A stretch of DNA of 14,343 nucleotides from Paraclostridium ghonii (GCF_023653455.1 NZ_JAKEDR010000084.1:1-14343); one strand, 5' to 3'. Positions 1 to 6,934 are shown, counted from the stretch's first letter. Program-made: numbers and translations. Notes: generated by a model not told the origin, from the letters alone.

Positions 1-150
1 TAATTTAAAAAGTTGTCCATCGCTCAGCTAATCATTATCTGAATATCTGGCTTGGTTGTTTGTTGTTTAATTCTTTAAAAAGAATTTATATAATTAACCT
101 ACTGTTTAATTTTCAAAGTTCATTTTCGTTTCGTCCTTTTCTTAAGGACA
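1..150 (-). other. Leader of an rRNA operon; 16S gene expected just past the left edge
   Basis: Read on the minus strand, this stretch contains a boxA-like TGAACTTTGAAAATT (108-122), the NusB/NusE-type antitermination signal found in clostridial rRNA leaders and spacers. It ends at the window edge with ACAACTTTTTAAATTA, the kind of sequence that directly precedes GAGAGTTTGATCCTGG, the 5' end of 16S rRNA. A 6-bp inverted repeat (133-138 with 144-149, loop 139-143) sits at the predicted 5' end of the transcript and may protect or pause it. No open reading frame is evident. The 16S gene itself lies outside the window, so the assignment rests on the leader signals and on recalled similarity to clostridial rRNA leaders. 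Confidence 0.7.
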
Positions 151-156
151 AGTAAT

Positions 157-185
157 ACTTTATCACCTTTTAAAAACAACGTCAA
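157..185 (-). promoter_or_regulatory. Strong sigma-A promoter, probably of the rRNA operon
   Basis: On the minus strand the -35 box TTGACG (180-185) and the -10 box TAAAGT (157-162) are separated by exactly 17 bp. Directly upstream of the -35 (about 186-225) lie A-tracts when read on the minus strand, which resemble an UP element. The predicted start is near 150, at the base of the small hairpin in the leader. This fits the architecture of a stable-RNA promoter. Confidence 0.7.
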
Positions 186-288
186 CACTTTTTTTATATT
201 TTTTATATTTTTTTATTTTTGATTTAACATATTTAACATAAAATTCTTAATAAATATGTTAAAATATTTTAAACAGATATATATTGGG

Positions 289-294
289 TATAAT
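289..294 (+). promoter_or_regulatory. Probable -10 box of the hemolysin III-like gene
   Basis: A perfect TATAAT lies 44 bp before the TTG start codon at 338 and is preceded by TTGGG. No good -35 is visible at 16-18 bp. Transcription would start near 301, divergent from the rRNA promoter, with about 95 bp of A+T-rich DNA between the two promoters. Confidence 0.5.
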
Positions 295-337
295 TATGAA
301 TACAATAATGTATCATTCTAATTAAGGAGGAGTTTCA

Positions 338-985
338 TTGAATAATTACCTTAGAGAGCCCGTAAGTGGTTTTACTCACTTAGCAGGAGCTATACTTTCG
401 TTTGTTGGATTGATAGCATTAGTTATTAAAACAACAATTACTAGTCCTACTATTGTAAATTTAACTGCTGTTATAATTTTCGGTATAAGCATGATGCTTC
501 TATACTCTGCATCTGCAACTTATCATTTAGTAGTTTCATCTGAAAATGTAATTAAGTTTTTAAGAAAACTTGATCACTCGATGATTTTTATTTTAATAGC
601 AGGTTCATATACTCCATTTTGCTTAATTGCACTAAATGGGGCTAAAGGTTTCACACTTTTTGCTGTAGTATCCGGGATAGCTGTTGCTGGCGTTTTATTT
701 AAAATGCTTTGGTTTAACTGCCCTAGATGGTTATCAACTTCTATATATATAGGAATGGGATGGATATCTATATTTATAGTAGGACCTTTATCTAAAACAA
801 TATCACCTCAAGGAGTATTTTACTTAGCTCTTGGAGGAGTATTTTATACTATAGGAGGAATAATTTATGGAGTTAAGCCAAAATGCCTTGATTTTAAACA
901 TTTAGGATTCCATGATATATTCCACATATTTGTTATGTTAGGAAGTCTAACTCATTTTTATTGTGTATTCAAATATGTAATATAG
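338..985 (+). CDS. Hemolysin III / PAQR family membrane protein
   Basis: A 215-residue, seven-helix-type integral membrane protein of the hemolysin III/YqfA branch of the PAQR (adiponectin receptor-like) superfamily. The family hallmarks are all visible: EPVSGFTHLAGA at the N-terminus, SATYH with H63, DH at 79-80 before IAGSYTP, and HDIFH with H192 and H196 in the last helix. In PAQR structures these three His (63, 192, 196) bind a zinc ion in the membrane, and the family includes hydrolase-like (ceramidase-type) members. The bacterial role is poorly settled; the haemolysin name comes from one Bacillus cereus protein. The start codon is TTG, chosen because AAGGAGGA (324-331) is well spaced from it. 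It is monocistronic and ends in a terminator shared with the convergent catalase-like gene. Confidence 0.88.
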   Translation: MNNYLREPVSGFTHLAGAILSFVGLIALVIKTTITSPTIVNLTAVIIFGISMMLLYSASATYHLVVSSENVIKFLRKLDHSMIFILIAGSYTPFCLIALNGAKGFTLFAVVSGIAVAGVLFKMLWFNCPRWLSTSIYIGMGWISIFIVGPLSKTISPQGVFYLALGGVFYTIGGIIYGVKPKCLDFKHLGFHDIFHIFVMLGSLTHFYCVFKYVI

Positions 986-990
986 AAAAA

Positions 991-1025
991 AGCCCTAATC
1001 TTAATTTATAAGTTAGGGCTTTTTA
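991..1025. terminator. Bidirectional intrinsic terminator
   Basis: AGCCCTAA (991-998) pairs with TTAGGGCT (1013-1020), and CTTA/TAAG extends the stem after a one-base bulge. A T-run follows on the plus strand and an A-run precedes the stem, so it also ends in T's on the minus strand. It starts 5 bp after the hemolysin III stop and lies 4 bp from the stop of the convergent catalase-like gene, so it can serve both. Confidence 0.9.
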
Positions 1026-1029
1026 GTAT

Positions 1030-2031
1030 TTATTTTAAATTTTTAAAATCTTCTATAGTAGGTTCTATACTTTTTGTACAATTTCTTTCATGTCTAAACT
1101 TACTAAGCTCATTATATATTTTCACTCTAGCTAAATTTATATCACCTAATGGTCTATGATCTAGACTACAATGCCCTGGTGAAAAAGATAGATTCTCTTC
1201 CATTTCATCTCTTTTGTCTGTTATAATCCATTGCCTTGGTATTATTATTTTACCAACCTTAATAAGTGGTGAACTTTTCTCATCCCATTTAATTGAAGAA
1301 TCATTTATAGGCATTGTTTTTGGATTTGTCTGAAATTGAATATAAAAATCAAATATAGCATCATTATCAATTAAATGTTTTTGCATATTTTCCATCAAAT
1401 AGTTATATGTAAGCTTTTTAGGTAATTTGCTTTTATATTTAGAATTTGGCTTAACACAGAATTTAACTACTTTATCTTTGTAAGCATATGGAGTAGTACT
1501 AAAATAACTTACATCCAATGGACTTGTTTGATTTTCTCTAGCTACTATAAGGTCTTTAATTATACTTATTTTTTTAGCTTTCACTAAGCTACAAAAAAGA
1601 CCTATAGGATTCTTCTTTTTAACCATATAATATATTGAGTCTCTAAATAAATCTAATGTTCCAATTGGCATAGTAGGTATAGTTAACATTACAAAATCTT
1701 GAGTATTTCTTTCATCTTCAATTAGTTTGCGTCCCTTAACATCTATTAACTTCATAGACATACCTCTAATATCCTTACTTTTATCACTTTTGACTTTATT
1801 TCCGCCACTAGAAAATCTTATGAAGCAATTGTATCTTTTCCCACGTCTAAAAACTTCCGTTTCTAATTCTTTTTTTAGGTTTTCATCTACGACAAAAGTT
1901 CCTTTTACTAATCCTAATCCTTTTGGATGGGCATCTCTTTTTGTAAATCCCTTTTCATAATCTTTAACTAGTTTTTCTTTTAAAATATCAATAATTTCAT
2001 CTGTCATTTTATCATTATCTTTATATTCCAA
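1030..2031 (-). CDS. Small catalase-family haem protein
   Basis: A catalase-fold protein of the short (about 340-residue) class, not a full 480-residue monofunctional catalase. Numbering from the longest frame (348 residues from 2076), the features are: distal His H50 in RDAHPKGLGLVKGTF; FSSGG and DIRGMSMKL (102-110); NTQDF (124-128); the stretch ending PYAYKDKVVKF; FDFYIQFQ; SPLIKVGKIIIPRQ; HRPLGDINLARVKIY. The last gives R317-xxx-Y321, the Arg-xxx-Tyr pattern of the proximal haem ligand in catalases. Expected activity is haem-dependent peroxidase or catalase-like chemistry; the true substrate is unknown. The TTG at 2076 has no Shine-Dalgarno site. TTG at 2031 follows GGAGG at 8-bp spacing, so I place the start there (333 residues), with 2076 as the alternative. 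Confidence 0.85.
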   Translation of the reverse strand: MEYKDNDKMTDEIIDILKEKLVKDYEKGFTKRDAHPKGLGLVKGTFVVDENLKKELETEVFRRGKRYNCFIRFSSGGNKVKSDKSKDIRGMSMKLIDVKGRKLIEDERNTQDFVMLTIPTMPIGTLDLFRDSIYYMVKKKNPIGLFCSLVKAKKISIIKDLIVARENQTSPLDVSYFSTTPYAYKDKVVKFCVKPNSKYKSKLPKKLTYNYLMENMQKHLIDNDAIFDFYIQFQTNPKTMPINDSSIKWDEKSSPLIKVGKIIIPRQWIITDKRDEMEENLSFSPGHCSLDHRPLGDINLARVKIYNELSKFRHERNCTKSIEPTIEDFKNLK

Positions 2032-2085
2032 GATTAGTTCCTCCAGTTCGTTTAAACTATTTATTATCCTTTCCAAATCTTACAG

Positions 2086-2115
2086 ATAATAAAACAAAAG
2101 GCATGAATTTGTAAA
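2086..2115 (-). promoter_or_regulatory. Possible promoter of the catalase-family gene inside the cadA terminator
   Basis: On the minus strand TTTACA (2110-2115) and TATTAT (2086-2091) are 18 bp apart. The -35 falls in the loop of the terminator hairpin. The predicted start is close to 2079, which would leave a TTG at 2076 almost leaderless and so favours the start at 2031. The boxes are imperfect; read-through from cadA is the alternative way to express the gene. Confidence 0.4.
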
Positions 2116-2126
2116 TTCATACCTTT
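2097..2126 (-). terminator. Terminator of the cadC-cadA operon
   Basis: AAAGGCATGAATTT (2097-2110) pairs with AAATTCATACCTTT (2113-2126) with one mismatch. On the minus strand the stem is followed by a T-rich stretch (TTTTGTTTTATT, including the last stem bases). It lies 17 bp beyond the cadA stop. Confidence 0.75.
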
Positions 2127-2142
2127 TTCTTATTTATTAAAT

Positions 2143-4509
2143 TTATCTCATAACTCTCATTGCATTTAGTACTGCTATTAATGCAACCCCTACATCTGCA
2201 AATATAGCTTCCCACATAGTTGCTACTCCACCTGCACCTAATATTAAAACTATTACCTTGACCCCTAAAGCGAATATAATATTTTGCCATACTATTTTGT
2301 TAGTTTTTTTAGCTATTTGAATAGCTTTTACAACATTACTAGGTTCATCCGTCATAAGAACAACATCTGCAGCTTCAATTGCAGCATCTGATCCTAACCC
2401 GCCCATTGCAATTCCTACATCTGCTCTAGCAAGAACAGGAGCATCGTTTATTCCATCTCCAACAAATGCAATTTTTTCATTTTCTGATTTTCCATTATAT
2501 AATTCTTCTAACTTATTAACTTTATCTGTAGGAAGTAAGCTAGAGTAAACCTTATCTAATCCTAATTTACCTGCTATGTCTTTAGCTACTTCTCCATTGT
2601 CTCCGGTTAACATAACAGTTTCTTTAATTCCTATATTTTTAAGGCCTTCTATACAGGATTTTGAATCATCCTTAACTGTATCAGATATTACTATATACCC
2701 TCTATATATCTTATTCACTGCTATATATACAACTGTGCCTACCTCTTTTGCTTTTGAGAAAAATATATTTTCACTTAACATTAACTTTTCATTTCCTGCT
2801 AGTATATGTTGATTTTCATAATCTACTTTTATTCCATGAGCTGCTATTTCCTCATAATTATTCATCTTATCTAAATCTACAGTACCTTGGTAATAATTCA
2901 CTATAGATTTTGCTATAGGATGGTTTGAATTTATTTCTGCAATAGCTGCATATTTTAACAGTTCTTCTTCACTTATACCTATAGGGTTTATATAAGTTAC
3001 ATCAAATACACCTTTTGTAAGGGTTCCTGTTTTATCAAATACTACTATATCTACACTTTTTAAAGCTTCTAGGTAACTACTTCCTTTTATAAGTATTCCT
3101 TGCTTTGATGCATATCCAATTCCACTAAAGAAACTTAATGGTATAGATAAAACAAGTGCACAAGGACAAGAAACAACTAAGAATATAAGCCCTCTATAAA
3201 ACCAGTCATCAAAAGTTGCTCCAGGTATAACAACTGGTGGTACTATAGCTATTAAAAGAGCAGATATAACAACTACTGGCGTATAGTATTTAGAAAATCT
3301 TGTTATAAAGTTCTCTGTTTTAGATTTTTTTGCACTTGCATTTTCTACTAAATCTAAAATTTTAGAAACTGTAGATTCTTCAAACTCTTTTTGTACAGAT
3401 ATAGTTAAAACTGCATTTTTATTTATAAACCCTGATAAAACTTCTTCCCCTTTACCTACTTCTCTAAGTAAAGATTCTCCTGTTAATGCAGATGTATCTA
3501 CCATACTAAATCCATCTACTATAACACCATCTAAAGGTATTTTTTCACCAGGTTTAACTACTATTAAATCTCCAACTTCTACATCATAAGGTGATACTTC
3601 TTTAATTTCAGAACCTATTTTTAAGTTAGCATAGTCTGGTCTAATTTCCATAAGAGAAGCTATAGATTTTCTAGATTTTCCAACAGCTTTAGCTTGTAAG
3701 AACTCTCCTAATTTGTAAAATACCATAACTCCTACAGCTTCTGCAGACTCACCTATAGCTAATGCTCCTACTGTAGCTATAGACATTAAAAAGTTTTCAT
3801 CAAATATTTGTCCTTTACCTATATTTTTAATTGCTTTTAATAACACATCAAAACCAACTATTAAATATGCAACTACGAAAACTACTGTACTAAATCTTGA
3901 TTCACTCCCAGTAGCAATTTCGTATATTCCAAATATATAAACTAAAATTCCTATCACAAGTTTAATTAAATCTTTTTTATCATTTTCTGATGACTTTGGT
4001 TCTTTTTTATTTGATAAATTTTCTTTCTGTTTATATTGAATATCTAGTCCAGGTTCTGTTGAATTTATAATATCCATTACCTTATCCATAGTTTCTTTAG
4101 AATTTGCTACAGAAATTAAATTCACTGTTAAAACCTTGTTGATAAAGTTTAAATTAGCACTTTCTACTTCACTTAACTTATCCACTTTTTCACAGATTAC
4201 CTCTGCACAATGTGCACAATTTAATCCATTTAACACTAATTCTTTCTTTTTAGATTTATTTTTTTGCTCTTTTATCTGTATATTTAATCCTGGCTCTGTA
4301 TCATCTATTATTTTTATTATTTTATTTATTACTTCATCTGTATTGAAGTCAGAATCTATGTTTACTGTTAATACTTTATTTATAAAGTTTAAATTAGCTT
4401 CATTTACTTCTTCTAATTTATTTACTTTTTCACTAATTACTTCTGCACAATGCGCACAATTTAACCCATCTAACAATATTTCTCTTTTTATAATGGCACT
4501 TGTACTCAT
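2143..4509 (-). CDS. cadA: Zn/Cd/Pb-exporting P1B-type ATPase with two HMA domains
   Basis: A 788-residue inner-membrane pump that exports divalent soft metals using ATP. Order of parts: HMA domain 1 with GLNCAHCA (C18, C21); HMA domain 2 with the same motif (C98, C101), exactly 80 residues on; a Lys/Ser-rich linker (about 160-180); paired membrane helices from about 182; the actuator loop with TGES (343-346); the CPC metal site (448-450); the phosphorylated D492 in DKTGT; HP (530-531); TGDN (635-638); GDGIND (684-689). The last helices have K751 and FADVG with D772, the Lys and Asp pair expected of the P1B-2 (ZntA/CadA) class rather than copper pumps. SD GGAAGGGG precedes the ATG at 4509. 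It lies 26 bp downstream of the CadC-type regulator and is surely co-transcribed with it. zntA is an equally good name. Confidence 0.95.
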   Translation of the reverse strand: MSTSAIIKREILLDGLNCAHCAEVISEKVNKLEEVNEANLNFINKVLTVNIDSDFNTDEVINKIIKIIDDTEPGLNIQIKEQKNKSKKKELVLNGLNCAHCAEVICEKVDKLSEVESANLNFINKVLTVNLISVANSKETMDKVMDIINSTEPGLDIQYKQKENLSNKKEPKSSENDKKDLIKLVIGILVYIFGIYEIATGSESRFSTVVFVVAYLIVGFDVLLKAIKNIGKGQIFDENFLMSIATVGALAIGESAEAVGVMVFYKLGEFLQAKAVGKSRKSIASLMEIRPDYANLKIGSEIKEVSPYDVEVGDLIVVKPGEKIPLDGVIVDGFSMVDTSALTGESLLREVGKGEEVLSGFINKNAVLTISVQKEFEESTVSKILDLVENASAKKSKTENFITRFSKYYTPVVVISALLIAIVPPVVIPGATFDDWFYRGLIFLVVSCPCALVLSIPLSFFSGIGYASKQGILIKGSSYLEALKSVDIVVFDKTGTLTKGVFDVTYINPIGISEEELLKYAAIAEINSNHPIAKSIVNYYQGTVDLDKMNNYEEIAAHGIKVDYENQHILAGNEKLMLSENIFFSKAKEVGTVVYIAVNKIYRGYIVISDTVKDDSKSCIEGLKNIGIKETVMLTGDNGEVAKDIAGKLGLDKVYSSLLPTDKVNKLEELYNGKSENEKIAFVGDGINDAPVLARADVGIAMGGLGSDAAIEAADVVLMTDEPSNVVKAIQIAKKTNKIVWQNIIFALGVKVIVLILGAGGVATMWEAIFADVGVALIAVLNAMRVMR
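4036..4239 (-). repeat. Intragenic repeat, copy 2 (HMA domain 2 of cadA)
   Basis: Residues 91-158 of the ATPase, the partner of the repeat at 4276-4479, offset by 240 bp. Both copies keep the CxxC metal ligands. Confidence 0.75.
4276..4479 (-). repeat. Intragenic repeat, copy 1 (HMA domain 1 of cadA)
   Basis: Residues 11-78 of the ATPase. LNFINKVLTVN and GLNCAHCAEV recur unchanged 80 residues further on, and the TEPGL tail is also shared. The DNA of the two copies is visibly similar, which suggests a tandem duplication of the whole metal-binding domain. Confidence 0.75.
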
Positions 4510-4535
4510 GATATCCCCTTCCTTTTTTATGCGAT

Positions 4536-4913
4536 TTATTTATTATAAGTCTCTTGAATATGAGATAATCCACAATTAAATATCTCACTTATATGGCTAT
4601 CATCTAGAGAATAATATACTGTCTTTCCTTCTTTTCTAAATTTAACTAATCTTGCTTGCTTTAAAACTCTTAATTGGTGAGATATCGCAGAATGTGTCAT
4701 TCCTAACAAATCTGCTATATCACATACACACATCTCACTAGAAAATAATGCGTATAAAATTTTTATTCTTGTAGTATCTCCAAACACCTTAAATAGTTCA
4801 GCTAAATCATACAAAGTTTCTTCTTCTGGCATATCGTCTTTAGCCTTACATATTAACTCTTCGTGTATTTCCTCACAAGAACAGTCTTTAATTTCTTCCA
4901 TGTCATATTTCAT
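4536..4913 (-). CDS. cadC: ArsR/SmtB-family metal-sensing repressor, CadC type
   Basis: A 125-residue winged-helix repressor that releases DNA when it binds metal. The recognition region is THSAISHQLRVLKQARLV (73-90), followed by a wing (RKEGKTVYYSL). Two metal sites of the family can be read. The CadC-type alpha-3N site has C62 and C64 in EMCVCDIA, plus N-terminal Cys (C11, C13, C22) that can complete it. The SmtB-type alpha-5 site is D105-x-H107-x10-H118-x2-E121, the exact spacing known for SmtB, CzrA and CadC. Cd/Pb/Zn sensing is therefore expected. SD AAGGAGG is placed just before the ATG. First gene of the operon with the metal ATPase; an operator-like palindrome lies at its transcription start, so autoregulation is likely. 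Confidence 0.92.
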   Translation of the reverse strand: MKYDMEEIKDCSCEEIHEELICKAKDDMPEEETLYDLAELFKVFGDTTRIKILYALFSSEMCVCDIADLLGMTHSAISHQLRVLKQARLVKFRKEGKTVYYSLDDSHISEIFNCGLSHIQETYNK

Positions 4914-4945
4914 TTATACATCCTCCTTAATTATCATATGTAAAC

Positions 4946-4965
4946 ATATGAATAATTGTTCATAT
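4946..4965 (-). promoter_or_regulatory. CadC/ArsR-type operator
   Basis: ATATGAA (4946-4952), six bases, TTCATAT (4959-4965): a perfect 7-6-7 palindrome. Read on the minus strand its core is TGAACAATTATTCA, which matches the known ArsR/SmtB operator pattern. It begins 5 bp after the -10 box and covers the predicted start site. An adjoining CATATG-TAAA-CATATG (4935-4950) may extend the site. Confidence 0.75.
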
Positions 4966-4970
4966 ATAAA

Positions 4971-4999
4971 ATTATATATCTATGTCTTTTTTTTTGCAA
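4971..4999 (-). promoter_or_regulatory. Promoter of the cadC-cadA operon
   Basis: On the minus strand TTGCAA (4994-4999) and TATAAT (4971-4976) are 17 bp apart, with an A-tract in the spacer. The predicted start is near 4964, inside the operator palindrome, so a bound repressor would block RNA polymerase. Confidence 0.8.
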
Positions 5000-5054
5000 C
5001 AATTATATAAATTTATTTTTAATGCACATAATAATAGTTTTTTTCTTATATATA

Positions 5055-5060
5055 TATAAT
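5055..5060 (+). promoter_or_regulatory. Possible -10 box of the Met-rich gene
   Basis: A TATAAT lies 56 bp before the ATG inside a run of alternating TA. No recognisable -35 is found at 16-18 bp, so either another sigma factor or a weak promoter could be used. Confidence 0.3.
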
Positions 5061-5115
5061 AAAGTGGTTTTCAAAATAAGATTCGAAAGACTTTTATTTA
5101 GGAGGTTATTAACTT

Positions 5116-5604
5116 ATGAATTTCGATGGTTATATGAACCCTATGTTTTCTGACATGGATAATAAATATATATATCCTATGCCTTATGTTAATCCTATGA
5201 TATATATGAACCCTTACATGATGAATCAATCTAATTCTCAAAGTACTAAAAAACAAACTAGTTCTGATAATCAAAATGATCAATGTCAAAATAATTATCA
5301 AAATAATCCTATGATGTATATGAACCCTTATATGATGAACCCTATGATGGGTAGTGTAGATCCTAATATGATTATGCAAATGTATATGCAGATGATGCAA
5401 ATGATGCAGATGATGGGTTGTATGCCTAATATGAACCCTATGGGTAATCCTTGTATGGATAATATTATGCAAGATTCTATGGGAGGAGGATATCCTGATC
5501 CTACAAAACAAATGCCTGGTATGCCTATGATGATGCCTATGATGGGAGGCATGCCTGGTATGCCTAATATAAACATAGAAGAATTTGATGAGGAAGAAAT
5601 GTAA
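5116..5604 (+). CDS. Methionine-rich low-complexity protein, function unknown
   Basis: A 162-residue protein with 42 methionines (26%). Blocks: MNPxM-type repeats (1-37, with MNPYMMN at 31-37); a Met-free polar segment of Gln, Asn and Ser (38-60); a second MNPYMMN (69-75); a MQMMQMM run (about 85-100); a PGMPMMMPMM segment with Gly (133-150); an acidic tail EEFDEEE. Three Cys (57, 102, 113). It has no signal peptide, hydrophobic helix or known domain. TAGGAGGT nine bases before the ATG and a clean terminator show it is expressed as a real gene, and the in-frame repeats support selection at the protein level. Divergent from cadC-cadA. Soft-metal (Cu/Ag-type thioether) binding, an oxidant sink or a spore-coat protein are all possible; none is shown. 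Confidence 0.8.
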   Translation: MNFDGYMNPMFSDMDNKYIYPMPYVNPMIYMNPYMMNQSNSQSTKKQTSSDNQNDQCQNNYQNNPMMYMNPYMMNPMMGSVDPNMIMQMYMQMMQMMQMMGCMPNMNPMGNPCMDNIMQDSMGGGYPDPTKQMPGMPMMMPMMGGMPGMPNINIEEFDEEEM

Positions 5605-5720
5605 TTTTATAATAGGGGGGGGAAAAATATTTTTTATTTTATGTATAAAGTCTAAAAATTAAGCTAATAATATTAATGTATTCCTCATAATATTCCCCCA
5701 ATATTATAAATACAAGAAAA
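5605..5720 (+). other. Intergenic stretch with an eight-G homopolymer
   Basis: Directly after the Met-rich gene comes TATAAT (5608-5613) followed by G8 (5615-5622), an extreme homopolymer for such A+T-rich DNA. CCCCC at 5695-5699 within AATATTCCCCC could pair with part of it in the 3' end of the mRNA. Nothing else is recognised. Confidence 0.5.
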
Positions 5721-5750
5721 AAAGCCCTAGCAAATGCTAGAGCTTTTTTT
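5721..5750. terminator. Bidirectional intrinsic terminator
   Basis: AAAGC-C-CTAGC (5721-5731) pairs with GCTAG-A-GCTTT (5736-5746) around one mismatch and an AAAT loop. A T-run follows on the plus strand and an A-run precedes the stem. It ends the Met-rich gene and may also end the convergent gene at 5808-6890. Confidence 0.85.
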
Positions 5751-5807
5751 ATATTATTTACTAACAACTCACTTTACAATTTTTAATATATCTTTATCAA
5801 TTTCAAA

Positions 5808-6890
5808 TTAATCTATAAAATCAAAGAAATCTTCAGATTCAGATTCTACAAAATCATATAAAACATTTTGCTCAAAAAACATCTCGTCTTCTAAGTATAA
5901 ATAATCTTTAAAATTGCATTGTATTAACTTATTTATATACAATCTATCCTTTGGCTTATACGTAGCTACAAAAAATTTATCATTAATTTGATAGTATAAT
6001 GCACTTAAATCATTGTTTATTACATATGTTTCTTCTTTTACATGATTATTATCAAAATTAAACCTTGTAAATAAAACACCTAAATCCAATTCACTCTTAA
6101 GAACAAATGGATTTAACTTATAAAACTTATCTAAGAATTTTTCTTTATCTTTTAAATCATAAATTGCAATATATTCGCTCTTTGATATTTCATCAAACAC
6201 CTCAAAATCATAAATACCTTCTTTATCTGTAAACATTAAAGAATCTATTTTATATTCATCATTTTTATAACTTATATTAAAAGCTAATTTACAAGTATAA
6301 TAACCATCACTATCTTCGTATAAAACATCACATACATATATATTATCATCTTTTTTATTAACTTTATTTTTAAGAAGAGCCCCATTGATATTTGTTATAT
6401 GCATATCTGCAATTTGTTCATTATTAGAAAAATACTTTAAACTGTCTTTATCCCATGCTATAAATCTCATAGTCATATAATTTATAAACTCTATATCATT
6501 ATCAATCTTTTTGCATATTTTCGGATATAAATCAAATATATCAAACTTAACATCGTAATTTTCTATAAACTCTATATATTCTTCAACATTACCTGGTAAC
6601 TCTTTTTCCCAATAGTATGTTTTTTTACCGTAATAATTAACTAAACTAAGAGCTTCTTCTTCTGTAAGCTGAATTCTATCTGCTCCTAATCCTCCCATTA
6701 ACCTCTCTTGTTCTCTATTTAACTCTTCATATGAAGCATTTCTTAAGCTTACATAATCTGCTATTCCTAATCCTTCTGCATCTATTAAAAAATACTGATA
6801 AAAAATATCATTCTTGTCTTCCCATCCAATAATAAGGCCCATGCTTCCCATAAGTCTGGAATTAGTAACTTTTGCGAAAATAAATTTCAT
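5808..6890 (-). CDS. Uncharacterised 360-residue acidic protein
   Basis: I do not recognise a named family. The protein is soluble and rich in Asp, Glu, Lys, Tyr and Phe, with an acidic C-terminal end (ESESEDFFDFID). The N-terminal 90 residues have a patterned, conserved-looking look: KVTNSRLMGSMGLIIGW, then FLIDAEGLGIADY, then RLMGGLGADRIQLTEEEA. The rest alternates beta-like and helical segments. No signal peptide or membrane helix. SD AAGGAAGG sits well before the ATG. A promoter is plausible at 6935-6964, and the gene stands alone between the terminator at 5721-5750 and the divergent HAD gene. Length and intact frame support a real gene; function is unknown. Confidence 0.8.
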   Translation of the reverse strand: MKFIFAKVTNSRLMGSMGLIIGWEDKNDIFYQYFLIDAEGLGIADYVSLRNASYEELNREQERLMGGLGADRIQLTEEEALSLVNYYGKKTYYWEKELPGNVEEYIEFIENYDVKFDIFDLYPKICKKIDNDIEFINYMTMRFIAWDKDSLKYFSNNEQIADMHITNINGALLKNKVNKKDDNIYVCDVLYEDSDGYYTCKLAFNISYKNDEYKIDSLMFTDKEGIYDFEVFDEISKSEYIAIYDLKDKEKFLDKFYKLNPFVLKSELDLGVLFTRFNFDNNHVKEETYVINNDLSALYYQINDKFFVATYKPKDRLYINKLIQCNFKDYLYLEDEMFFEQNVLYDFVESESEDFFDFID

Positions 6891-6934
6891 TTGATCTACC
6901 TTCCTTCCTTGAATATGTGTATTTTTGATATAAA

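Noticed and set aside
4136..4579. 147-residue plus-strand frame across the start of cadA
   Set aside because: Antisense to the two HMA repeats and the cadC-cadA gap; its own repeats simply mirror them.
4956..5153. 65-residue plus-strand frame upstream of the Met-rich gene
   Set aside because: Overlaps the cadC promoter and the start of the Met-rich gene in another frame; low-complexity Phe/Ile/Tyr content of A+T-rich DNA; no ribosome site.
5208..5345. Repeated ATGAACCCTTA units as a CRISPR or tandem-repeat array
   Set aside because: Only two long copies, in frame inside the Met-rich gene; they encode the MNPYMMN repeat and have no spacer structure.
5098..5511. 137-residue minus-strand frame rich in His, Ile and Arg
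   Set aside because: It is the antisense reading of the repeated Met (ATG) codons of the Met-rich gene; CAT read backwards gives His runs. No ribosome site and it is fully overlapped.
5328..5576. 82-residue minus-strand frame rich in Ile, Gly and Pro
   Set aside because: Another antisense frame of the Met-rich repeats, with no start signal.
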